64,000 nt of DNA from Clostridium sp. DL-VIII (GTDB lineage Bacteria; Bacillota; Clostridia; Clostridiales; Clostridiaceae), in NCBI RefSeq assembly GCF_000230835.1, contig NZ_CM001240.1, positions 2,612,501 to 2,676,500 of the forward strand. Direction: 5' to 3'. Of this stretch, positions 39,209-47,185 are shown piece by piece; within the stretch, counting starts at the first letter, position 1, and every line of letters begins with the position of its first letter. The notes below the pieces were generated by a model. It was not told the origin of the DNA. It did no database searches and saw only the letters and a program-made list of their open reading frames with translations. A program made the translations under genes and the position numbers.

Positions 39209-39549
39209 AACAATCTAAATATAAAAGAGTTTTTATTTGATGCCAATAATAAGTTCTCTAATATTAATATTTTACCATTTCTCTGAATTTGGCAATTAAG
39301 CTGCTAATAGATATTGAAATCCATTATATTCAATATGACAATTGCATTTTAAGATCAATATGTACAAGTAGTGGGCGAAAATTACGTAACTGAATTTGGA
39401 ATTGATATAAAGTTTCCATATAAATATTTTTATTATCAATATAGTAAAGAATTAAGATTATACATTTATAAAATAGAAAAAGGCTATGAAAAGAGTCATT
39501 AGACTTAAAAATTCATAGTCTTTTTGTGTTTTATAAAGTATAAAGAATA
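39209..39549. other. Non-coding region after the REase gene
   Basis: A short open stretch at about 39366-39500 could be a gene scrap (VVGENYVTEFGID...) but has no start or known relative. The terminator at 39482-39525 closes the region. Confidence 0.4.
39482..39525. terminator. Terminator, GGCTATGAA...TTCATAGTC type
   Basis: A 9-bp stem with one wobble and a TTTTT tail. It can serve both the REase gene and the convergent XRE gene, and belongs to the repeated terminator family of the island. Confidence 0.7.
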
Positions 39550-39774
39550 TTATATTTTATTTCTATCATCAAAAATAAAGAATCCTTCAAATTTACATTC
39601 AAGAGCAGTAGCAATTTCAATTAGTTCCTGTTCTGAAGAATTATCTCGGTTTAATTTATTAGTTAAATTTTGAAGATAAGTATCAATCATATCAGCTAAA
39701 TCTGATATGGTTAATTTTTTACGTCTTAATAGAACCTTTACTTTTTCCCCATACTTAATGCCATAAAAATTCAC
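39550..39774 (-). CDS. Small XRE/Cro-type DNA-binding regulator
   Basis: A 74-residue helix-turn-helix protein: GEKVKVLLRRKKLTISDLAD, then MIDTYLQNLTNKLNRD, then a third-helix region with ALECKFEGFFIF at the end. This is the compact Cro/C1 type fold common in phage and island genes. It is the only leftward gene in the defence part and lies between the REase and the GTPase operon. It could regulate either neighbour. The ribosome-binding site (GGAGG-like on the minus strand near 39785) supports the ATG at 39774. Confidence 0.75.
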   Translation of the reverse strand: MNFYGIKYGEKVKVLLRRKKLTISDLADMIDTYLQNLTNKLNRDNSSEQELIEIATALECKFEGFFIFDDRNKI

Positions 39775-40130
39775 ATCTTATAGTTGGAGGAGCATGCGAG
39801 TGAAGCATGGACATAATAATTATGTAGCATAACTAAATTAAGAGGGAAAAACTAAAATACGAGGTTTGCCTCTATTTTTGTTCTAGAAAATAATAAATCA
39901 AAAAAGACTATAAGAACAATAGATGGACCTTTATTAATAATTGCAGGTAATTGCACTGGAAAAATATTTACTCGATATTTTTAATTATGTTAGATGGCAT
40001 AATTATTTCAAAGATATTTATTAATAGTAAAAATTGTAAATTTATTTTTCCAAATTTGTAAAAAAAGATAATTTAAATTGAAAAAATAAGTAAATTTAGT
40101 ATAATTATATATATAGTCGGAGGTAGAGCG
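39775..40130. other. Region before the GTPase operon, with terminator-like hairpin and helicase scrap
   Basis: It contains an interrupted hairpin AAAATACGAGG-TTTG-CCTCTATTTTT (39855-39879) and the helicase remnant at 39886-39984. A TCGGAGG ribosome-binding site precedes the ATG at 40131. A candidate -10 TATAAT-like tract is present near 40101-40110. Confidence 0.45.
39886..39984 (+). pseudogene. UvrD/Rep-type helicase N-terminal remnant
   Basis: The 33-codon stretch reads ...SKKTIRTIDGPLLIIAG, then NCTGKIFTRYF and a stop. UvrD/Rep superfamily 1 helicases start with Gln-x-x-Ala-Ile...DGPLLIIAGPGTGKTFT, so this is the start of such a gene with a ruined Walker A (Asn-Cys in place of Pro-Gly, Ile in place of Thr). 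Nothing of the remaining helicase follows. It may be a scar of a further defence system with a UvrD-like helicase. Confidence 0.6.
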
Positions 40131-41435
40131 ATGTGTAATGAAATTTCATTTATTCATGTTTCGGATATTCATTTTAATAGATATAGTGGCGATGACTTTG
40201 ATGATAATGATGATTTAAGAAATGAAATGATACGTGATATAGAAAAAAATGCTAAAAAGGAATTAAAGAATGTTAAAGGTATATTAGTTTGTGGAGATAT
40301 AGCTTATAGTGGACAAGAAGAAGAATATGATATTGCTGATAATTTTTTAAAGAATATATTAAATATTTTTGATTTATATGAAAAGGATATATATTGTGTG
40401 CCTGGAAATCATGATATAGATCAAAATATTCCCAACAAATCGATTAGTGTTTATAATGCTCAAAAATTTATTGAGGAACAAAAAAATGATGATGTAGACT
40501 GGGCATTAAGAAAATTTAATAATGATAAGTATATACAAAATCCATTGTTATATCCTATTAAAGAATATAATAAATTTTCTAATAAACTATCTTCTTCCTT
40601 TGATAAGATGCAATTATGCTGGCAAAGTGAAATTAAATTAAATTCTAAATATAATTTGATAATACATGGAATTAACTCTGCTATTATTTCTAATGCAGAT
40701 GATCATAAAGATAACACCAAAGAAAGAAAAATGGTAATTACTCAAACACAAATACCCAAAAATAAAGATGGAAACATTTATATGTTACTATGTCATCATC
40801 CACCTGAATGTTGGAAAGACAATGATACTTTGGAAAGACTTATGCATGAAAGAGTGAAGATACAGCTTTATGGGCATAAGCACTTACAAAAGATAGAAGC
40901 AGATGAAAAAAGTCTTAAAATTAGCTCTGGTGCAATACACCCAGAAAGGGATGATAATTGGATCCCGTGCTATAATTGGATTTCAATTAAAGTTGAAGAA
41001 GATAAGTTAATAATAAAAATATATCCTAGAATTTTGAATGATGTAAGAGAATTTACATACGATGAAAAAGTGTGTGAAAGTAATATATATAAATTAGTAA
41101 CATTAGATTTGAATTTAGATGAAAATAATAATTCGGGAATCAATTTAAAAAGCAAAGAAGATATTAGTCTTTTGAATACTAAAGATAATGATTATAGTGA
41201 ATATGAGAATATAGAAACGGAGAAAGAAATCAGAAAAACTAATATTACTGATAAGGAAATAGTTTATAAATATTTAAGCCTAAACAATATTAATAAAGAA
41301 GCTACATTAAAGAGATGTTTGTCTGGTAATGAAATGGACAAAAATAAATTAGATGATGTTGATTATATTTTACAAATGATTAAAAAAAACAATCTAGAGG
41401 GTCAATTTTTAAATATATTGAATGAATTTTATTAG
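40131..41435 (+). CDS. Calcineurin-like metallophosphoesterase, candidate effector of the GTPase system
   Basis: A 434-residue protein. Residues about 5-290 are a metallophosphoesterase with all metal motifs: VSDIHF (Asp12, His14), VCGDIAYSG, VPGNHDID, LLCHHPPE and LYGHKH. After a variable linker, the last about 75 residues form a separate small helical domain (TDKEIVYKYLSLNNINKEAT onward), which looks like an adaptor domain coupling effectors to sensor complexes. Substrates of this class include phosphoesters, nucleic acids and cyclic nucleotides. It is the first gene of a five-gene run to 46285 with overlaps and tiny gaps, so it is expected to be the enzyme unleashed by the GTPase module. 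Confidence 0.8.
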   Translation: MCNEISFIHVSDIHFNRYSGDDFDDNDDLRNEMIRDIEKNAKKELKNVKGILVCGDIAYSGQEEEYDIADNFLKNILNIFDLYEKDIYCVPGNHDIDQNIPNKSISVYNAQKFIEEQKNDDVDWALRKFNNDKYIQNPLLYPIKEYNKFSNKLSSSFDKMQLCWQSEIKLNSKYNLIIHGINSAIISNADDHKDNTKERKMVITQTQIPKNKDGNIYMLLCHHPPECWKDNDTLERLMHERVKIQLYGHKHLQKIEADEKSLKISSGAIHPERDDNWIPCYNWISIKVEEDKLIIKIYPRILNDVREFTYDEKVCESNIYKLVTLDLNLDENNNSGINLKSKEDISLLNTKDNDYSEYENIETEKEIRKTNITDKEIVYKYLSLNNINKEATLKRCLSGNEMDKNKLDDVDYILQMIKKNNLEGQFLNILNEFY

Positions 41436-41457
41436 AAATATGTGGGAGGGAAGGTTA

Positions 41458-42531
41458 ATGGAAAAAAATATGGGAACATGGTATGGACAAGCGAATATAG
41501 CTTGCACAGCTGATATATTAGATAAAAGAAAAAAAAGTATTAAAACATATATAGAAGAAGGAGTTGATTGGAATTTTATTAAGAATATTATAAAGTTATT
41601 TATGAAAGTGCAAAACAATAAGCAGGATAAATTTAAAGATAGTTTTGCAGAAATATTTATTAAAGATGATAGCGCCTTTAGTTATGAGCAGGATAAAGAA
41701 ATACAACTTTTAGCAGGAATTATGTTAAATGAAATACTAAAAGATAATGATAAATACAATACAATAATAGAGTTGAGCTGCATATGTTTGAAAAACTATT
41801 ATGATCCTCCAATTGAAGGAGTTTTTAATAATATAGAAAATGGTTTTTATGAGTCATTAAAGCAACTAAGAGAGAATGAAGATAATGACTATGCTAAAAG
41901 AAATTTTGGGAAATCATTACAAGTAATGATTAAAGAAAATCCTAGTTTAGTCACATCAAATCTTAATGAAGAAGTTGCTAAACAGCTTGAATCGTTAAAA
42001 CAAAATATTATTAGTATATTTAGTAATTTTGAAAAGATGCAAAAGATTAATAGCTTAAAATCTGAGGATTCAGAAGTACTATGGTGGGTGATAGGTGAAT
42101 GGAGTTGTGATTTAAATAAACCTTTTAAAGAAATTGATGACAATTTTATTCCTATATTAATAGGAAAGGAAATGGCAGACAAAGTAAATGTATTACCAGG
42201 ACCATTTGCAGCAAAAGCAGTTATAAATAAAATCCTTTCAAATTTTAAAGATAAGCAATTATACGTATATAAGTATGCTGAAAAAATAGAAAGAGATTGG
42301 TTAGAAAAGTTTATTGAAAAATATTATATAGAGGCTATATCAGATTTTACGCCAATATTAAAATATTTTAATAAGATTACTGAAATTGATGAGTTGGATA
42401 ATAGTAGTAATGAATTAGAAAATATATGTCCAGCAATAATTAAGAAAGAAGAAATTACAAATAAAGATATTGCCTATTCAATTTATTTAGAATGTTTACT
42501 TAGCAAAGCATATAGTGAGAGAGAGGAATAG
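41458..42531 (+). CDS. GASH-domain (GTPase-associated system helical) protein
   Basis: About 357 residues from the ATG at 41458, which follows GGGAGGGAAGG; the frame also opens at 41422 inside the previous gene, but that start lacks a site. The protein is nearly all helical. The middle part has the pattern VLWWVIGEWSCDLNKPF, then a helix and LPGPFAAKAVINKIL, which I recognise as the GASH domain described by Aravind's group in GTPase-centred conflict systems. No enzymatic motif is present. It probably bridges the GTPases and the effector. It ends five bases before the first GTPase gene. Confidence 0.72.
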   Translation: MEKNMGTWYGQANIACTADILDKRKKSIKTYIEEGVDWNFIKNIIKLFMKVQNNKQDKFKDSFAEIFIKDDSAFSYEQDKEIQLLAGIMLNEILKDNDKYNTIIELSCICLKNYYDPPIEGVFNNIENGFYESLKQLRENEDNDYAKRNFGKSLQVMIKENPSLVTSNLNEEVAKQLESLKQNIISIFSNFEKMQKINSLKSEDSEVLWWVIGEWSCDLNKPFKEIDDNFIPILIGKEMADKVNVLPGPFAAKAVINKILSNFKDKQLYVYKYAEKIERDWLEKFIEKYYIEAISDFTPILKYFNKITEIDELDNSSNELENICPAIIKKEEITNKDIAYSIYLECLLSKAYSEREE

Positions 42532-42536
42532 AATGA

Positions 42537-43532
42537 ATGGAGGTAAATAATCAAAATATAGAAGAAATATTAAAGGATGAAGATATTAATAAAAATTCTA
42601 TAGAGAATACTAACGATGCAGATTATGATAATATGCAAGAAAATAAAGATGTTTTTTATTTGCCTGAAGGAAATGCATTAAACGAGGAGCAGTTATATTC
42701 ATTAAGTTCAAGAAAAAATGTAGAATTAATTTTTTTAGTTGGTCCAGTTGGAAGTGGAAAAACTACTATAGAGGTTATGGCTTATCAAATTTTTTTGTGT
42801 AATACCTTTAGCGATTTAATATTTGCTGGTTCATTTAGTTTAAAAGGTTTTGAAGAACGTGCAATTAATATGAGAATAGCAAGTGGTAAAAGTGAACCTG
42901 ATATGGAACGAACATCTACTAATGTTGTTAATAAATACCTACATTTAGGAATTAAAAATATTGCAACAAATAATATTCATAATTTATTGTTAACAGATAT
43001 TTCAGGTGAAGAATTTGAAAATTGCTGTAATAATCCAGCATTAATGGGCAGCAAATTTAGAAATTTACAATTGGCAAAATCAATATGTTTTGTGTTAGAT
43101 GGTGAACGCTTAATTGATGTGTTTAAAAGAAATGCTGCACTTAGTCAAGTGATGCAATTTATACAAACAACATTAGATGCTAAATTAGTAAAACATAATA
43201 CTTTAATATGTATACTTTTAACAAAATATGATATTGTTGAAAAGGCCATGAAAAAGGATACGTCATTAGAAGATTTTATAAAAACAATTGATGAAAAAAT
43301 AAATAAAAAATTTGAGAGGATTCAGGGAATAAATGTATATTTCCAAAAAGTATCATCAGTAAATGATATAAAAAAATCAGATAAAGATAATTCTATACTA
43401 AAATTAATTAATAAATGGATAACACATAATGATTCATTAAAAATACAAGCTATTGATATTTATTCGAGTAGTGATAAAAAATTAGTAAATGAGTTTAACA
43501 GATTTGGTGTAAAAAATGAGGAGTGTGAATAA
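42537..43532 (+). CDS. Double-GTPase family protein, first GTPase of the pair
   Basis: A 331-residue GTPase. A low-complexity acidic N-terminus of 50 residues precedes Walker A FLVGPVGSGKTT (G1) at 67-78. The G3-like motif is LLTDISGEEF and the G4-like motif LLTKYD, so this is a TRAFAC-type GTPase with guanine-specific recognition. The family resembles the DO-GTPase (double-GTPase) proteins of predicted conflict systems, which are always encoded two in a row. It overlaps the second GTPase gene by one base (TAATG). Guanine-nucleotide switching in response to invasion is the inferred role. Confidence 0.75.
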   Translation: MEVNNQNIEEILKDEDINKNSIENTNDADYDNMQENKDVFYLPEGNALNEEQLYSLSSRKNVELIFLVGPVGSGKTTIEVMAYQIFLCNTFSDLIFAGSFSLKGFEERAINMRIASGKSEPDMERTSTNVVNKYLHLGIKNIATNNIHNLLLTDISGEEFENCCNNPALMGSKFRNLQLAKSICFVLDGERLIDVFKRNAALSQVMQFIQTTLDAKLVKHNTLICILLTKYDIVEKAMKKDTSLEDFIKTIDEKINKKFERIQGINVYFQKVSSVNDIKKSDKDNSILKLINKWITHNDSLKIQAIDIYSSSDKKLVNEFNRFGVKNEECE

Positions 43533-44380
43533 TGGAGGAGTGTTCTTATTACATACTTGGTTTGCCAGCTGCAGGAAAATCAACTTTTTTAGGAGCGTTA
43601 TATTATTTGTTAATGAATGAAGAAGGAGGGAAGTGTGAATTAAGAATTAAACATGTATTAGGTGATGCAACTTATATAGGAAAATTAAGTGATACTTGGG
43701 CAGAGTACACAGAGTTAGATAGGACAAATTTATCTAATAAAAATTTAGAAACTGAATTAGAATTAGAAGATAATAATCATAACGTTTATAAAATAAAATT
43801 TCCAGATTCATCTGGCGAGAAATTTAAAAAAATGCTTAAGGATAGATTTATTAATATAGAAGAAGTAAATGAAATAAAATCTGCAAATAGATTTTTTTTG
43901 TTTATTAATCCACAGGAGATCGAAGAACCACATTTTATTATTGAGGCACCTGAACATGTGCGAGAAGAAAATGAAGAAAACGTGTATATGAATAAAAGTG
44001 ATAAAATTCCTACAGAAACTGAATTAGTAGAATTGATACAATTTTTATTATACATAAAAAAAGATATAAGCATTAATTTAGATTTTGTTATATCAGCATG
44101 GGATTTATTAACAAATAAGAGTGTGAAAAAACCTATGGAATATATAGAGAAAAACCTTCCATTATTAAATCAATATGTTATAGCTAATAACGATAAAATT
44201 AACATAAAATGTTGGGGAGTAAGTGCACAAGGTGGAAGCTTGAAAAATTTTGAACAAAGGCTAGAATTAGCAAATAAATCAATGAATATAGGCGATAGGA
44301 TAATAGTTGTAGATAATGATGGAAATAAAAGTAAAGATATTACGAGATTATTTGCTGTAAATCAAGGGGAAATGAAATAA
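43532..44380 (+). CDS. Double-GTPase family protein, second GTPase of the pair
   Basis: A 282-residue GTPase beginning almost directly with the P-loop YYILGLPAAGKSTFLGALYY (residues 6-25). The G3-like motif is KFPDSSGEKF and a G4-like segment is FVISAWDLL. The sequence is distinct from the previous GTPase, with no sign of recent duplication. It is coupled to that gene by a one-base overlap, and its own end abuts the GAP1 gene (next ATG is directly after the stop). In DO-GTPase systems the two GTPases are expected to work as a heterodimer that signals to GAP1 and the effector. Confidence 0.75.
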   Translation: MEECSYYILGLPAAGKSTFLGALYYLLMNEEGGKCELRIKHVLGDATYIGKLSDTWAEYTELDRTNLSNKNLETELELEDNNHNVYKIKFPDSSGEKFKKMLKDRFINIEEVNEIKSANRFFLFINPQEIEEPHFIIEAPEHVREENEENVYMNKSDKIPTETELVELIQFLLYIKKDISINLDFVISAWDLLTNKSVKKPMEYIEKNLPLLNQYVIANNDKINIKCWGVSAQGGSLKNFEQRLELANKSMNIGDRIIVVDNDGNKSKDITRLFAVNQGEMK

Positions 44381-46285
44381 ATGAATAGGCAGATAAAGAT
44401 AGATCAGATGCTTAATGGTTACCAAAATGGGCATTGTAAGATAGCTTCATCAATAGATTTATCATTAAACGATGAAAATATAATAAATATCCTCAGTGAT
44501 GTTTCAGGAATGTCATCAAATATAGAATGGGAAAGTTATATAACTGGTTATCCTTTAGAAAATGAAAATATATATGTATTTGCAAAGACTTGGATAGCAA
44601 AAGAAATGAAACGTCCTGGATGTGTTTGGACTCATTCCTTGTTAATAAATATAGATGAGCTAAAATATATTAAGTCTACAAATAATATTTTGAAATTATT
44701 TAAGTATCCATCAAATTCAAAGTATGATTATTATAAAAATGAAATTCTTTTAGAGGCAAATGAAAATGAAAAATTTATATTTGATAAAAAGCAGTATGAG
44801 TATATTGTATATACAATGTTATCAAACGATAATAGTGTAATTATAGAGAATGACAAATCAGATGACTATGCAAGGATTATAATTGATATATTAATTCAAC
44901 AAAATAAAGTATTTTTAAGGCAATTCTCATTTTGTACAAAGTCATTTAATAGTAGAAAGTTAAATAGGCAAGATTTTAGTTATCAGATAGTACCCGAAAA
45001 TTTGGGGAATAGAGTTATAAGAGAAATAAGTGAAAAGAATGTTTTTTATAAAAGTATAGAACATGTTGAACAGTTACCTAAATGGGTCAATTTGATTACA
45101 ATTGATTTTATAAATCACAATATGGATAAGTTTGAAAATTATAAAAAGCAGCATGGCAAATTATTCGAAACAAGAAAATATTTTAATAAATTTGCAAAAA
45201 TGTTTTATGCATTTAATAATAGCAATATTAGTAAAAGTTTTTTGGGCTACATGAATGCTGTTAAAATAGTTTTTAAGGATGAATATGAAGAATTAAGTTA
45301 TAAGACCATTGAAATTATTTGTAATAATTATAATATGCAGTGGTTCAATAATAGAAACATAAGTGAATTGTGCTTAGAATTAGTTGATGACAATGAATTT
45401 TTTATAGAGAATTCAAATAGGATAATAAGTTATTTAAGAGATATATTATATGATGAATATAGGGACAGTATATATACTTATTTTAAGAAATATTGCAATG
45501 ATAATTTGAACGATTTTGGCTCCTCATTAGTCAATGAGCTATTGGTCAAGATTAAAATTGAAGATTTTGCTAAAGTAAGTAATATGGAATTTGATGTCTC
45601 ATTAATTCTTATTAAGGCAAATAACAATTTAATTTGCTGCAGGGATATCTGGAAACAATCAATAGAATATCAGATACGACTAATTTCACAATTAGATATT
45701 GATTCTATTGAATTTGATTTTGAAAATTTTGTTAATGAATTAATACTAAATTGCAGTAATGAGATTGCAGAGAAAGTATATGAGATTGCGGGAGATAAAC
45801 TTGTAGAAGAAGTATGGAATTGGTGTAAATTGAATTCATTTAGCTGTGATTTATTGTATAAGTGGATAAATTATTTAGTATACAATGTCAGACAATGTTT
45901 AGAGGCAGTAGCGGAAATTAATAACAGAGATTTTGTATTTATAATATTAAATAAAATTAATGTCTATAACATAGATTTAAATTCAATAAATCCACAAATT
46001 TGGATTGTCATTTTTAGAAACAATAGTTTTAGTGAATGGATAGAAAAGAAAAACGAGATAGCATTATTATATCTACCAATAATATTAAAAGCCGGTTTAA
46101 TATTTCCTAATGATATAGTTAGTTTTTGCTTCAATATAGTAAATAATCTGCTAGCTACTGATAAGATAAATTGTGATGAATGGAGAAAAGTAGACTCATT
46201 ATTGCCTCGAATGCCACTAATTGGGGATTGGGATAAGTGTAAAAGATTAAAAAAAGCGTTTAAAAATAAAGGATATTTGGTTTAA
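44381..46285 (+). CDS. GAP1 (GTPase-associated protein 1)
   Basis: A 634-residue protein. Its first about 130 residues match the GAP1 N-terminal domain: IDQMLNGYQNGHCKIASS, then LSDVSGMSS, YITGYPLENENIYVFAKTW and RPGCVWTHSLLIN. The remainder is helical with no enzymatic motif and corresponds to the GAP1 middle and C-terminal regions. GAP1 is a core member of the predicted double-GTPase conflict systems; its biochemical role is not known to me. The ATG follows the GTPase stop immediately, with AGGGGAA as ribosome-binding site. It is the last gene of the operon. Confidence 0.8.
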   Translation: MNRQIKIDQMLNGYQNGHCKIASSIDLSLNDENIINILSDVSGMSSNIEWESYITGYPLENENIYVFAKTWIAKEMKRPGCVWTHSLLINIDELKYIKSTNNILKLFKYPSNSKYDYYKNEILLEANENEKFIFDKKQYEYIVYTMLSNDNSVIIENDKSDDYARIIIDILIQQNKVFLRQFSFCTKSFNSRKLNRQDFSYQIVPENLGNRVIREISEKNVFYKSIEHVEQLPKWVNLITIDFINHNMDKFENYKKQHGKLFETRKYFNKFAKMFYAFNNSNISKSFLGYMNAVKIVFKDEYEELSYKTIEIICNNYNMQWFNNRNISELCLELVDDNEFFIENSNRIISYLRDILYDEYRDSIYTYFKKYCNDNLNDFGSSLVNELLVKIKIEDFAKVSNMEFDVSLILIKANNNLICCRDIWKQSIEYQIRLISQLDIDSIEFDFENFVNELILNCSNEIAEKVYEIAGDKLVEEVWNWCKLNSFSCDLLYKWINYLVYNVRQCLEAVAEINNRDFVFIILNKINVYNIDLNSINPQIWIVIFRNNSFSEWIEKKNEIALLYLPIILKAGLIFPNDIVSFCFNIVNNLLATDKINCDEWRKVDSLLPRMPLIGDWDKCKRLKKAFKNKGYLV

Positions 46286-46358
46286 AATGTATACAATACA
46301 AAATTAAGAATAGTAGAGAGTTATCAAGTACGCATACGTGTAAAGACCTCTCATGTTC

Positions 46359-46396
46359 CAATATGTAAAGATATGATATTTTTAATCTAAGGTTTA
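46359..46396 (+). repeat. 38-base direct repeat, copy 2
   Basis: The same sequence as 31673-31710 apart from one base (TCTGAGG there, TCTAAGG here). Confidence 0.75.
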
Positions 46397-46420
46397 ATTT
46401 ATTTTCAATATTAGAAACTA

Positions 46421-46485
46421 AAGGATACTGTGAAAAAAGGTATCCCCTTTTTAGAAGTAGGCATTCATAGATGAGCGTATATTTT
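46421..46485 (+). repeat. 65-base hairpin element, copy A
   Basis: It begins AAGGATACTGTGAAAAAAGG, then TATCCCCTTTTT and a GGCATTCA-TAGA-TGAGCGT stem. Two further copies lie at 48380 and 54666. In this copy the first half also forms its own stem GGATAC/GTATCC. Confidence 0.65.
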
Positions 46486-46493
46486 AAATAACG

Positions 46494-46723
46494 TATGATT
46501 CGATACGATATTTAAGTAGAGATATAAATATTAATTTAATACAAAGTAGGAAAAGACGATGGATAAAATTATTAGATTAAACACTTCATTGTCTTTTTTC
46601 GTTTATAATTTTTGAATTAAATGACTTGTATTATTATATATTTATGAAGGAATACAAATGCATTTTAGTATATTTGTGAGGAATGAAAAGGGATATTTGG
46701 GATTTTGTAGAATATTAAAATTA
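46494..46723 (+). repeat. Direct repeat 2, right copy
   Basis: The partner of 34090-34327, with the same order of sub-blocks and a terminator AAAAGACGATG...CATTGTCTTTTTT at 46551-46600. Confidence 0.78.
46551..46600 (+). terminator. Terminator inside direct repeat 2 (right)
   Basis: A stem from AAAAGACGATG paired with CATTGTCTTTT and followed by T residues. It can terminate the GTPase operon about 270 bases after GAP1. Confidence 0.65.
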
Positions 46724-46733
46724 AGAATTATTT

Positions 46734-46990
46734 TTGATAATTAACATTACTATAATTTTATCTACATTATTTTATATTAAAAGAGCAAAGAAATTAAACA
46801 TAATATTTTCAGTGTGTTTTAAAATAATTTTTGGGATTATTGTTTATCCTATGTACTATCAATAAATGAAAGTATTTACAATGTGAAACAACTAGAATGG
46901 AATTTCATTGTATTTTGTATGGCTTTAATGGTGTTCTTATTTAAAATAATAGAAAATTTATTTAAATTTAAAGAAAGTATTAAAGATTAG
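46734..46990 (+). pseudogene. Broken small membrane protein gene
   Basis: Two frames give hydrophobic segments: INITIILSTLFYI and IIFSVCFKIIFGIIVYPMYY in the first, then, after a -1 shift near 46850, EWNFIVFCMALMVFLFKI and a charged tail ending at 46990. Together they would be a membrane protein of about 85 residues with three or four TM helices. There is no clear start site. A terminator-like hairpin follows at 47040. I do not recognise the family, and the reading is tentative. Confidence 0.35.
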
Positions 46991-47039
46991 TGATTTACAT
47001 AAGAAGGATTTATATAGACAATTAAACAATCAATCAAGG

Positions 47040-47075
47040 GCTAAAATATGGAGTTTTCACCATGTTTTAGCTTCA
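47040..47075 (+). terminator. Hairpin GCTAAAATATGG...CCATGTTTTAGC
   Basis: A 12-bp stem with one G-U or mismatch pair, short loop and weak T tail. It follows the broken membrane gene. Confidence 0.55.
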
Positions 47076-47185
47076 TATTATTTATATAGTGGTAATGGAG
47101 AAAAATAAATAGCTATTCTAATAATGTTGAGAATATTATGATTAAGTGAAGCAAATTTTTTATTTATTAATTAGGAGGAAAATTT

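Larger units (their letters stand above)
46286..46733. other. Non-coding junction right of the GTPase operon
   Basis: It holds copy 2 of the 38-base repeat (46359-46396), copy A of the 65-base hairpin element (46421-46485) and the right copy of direct repeat 2 (46494-46723). No gene is present. Confidence 0.65.
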
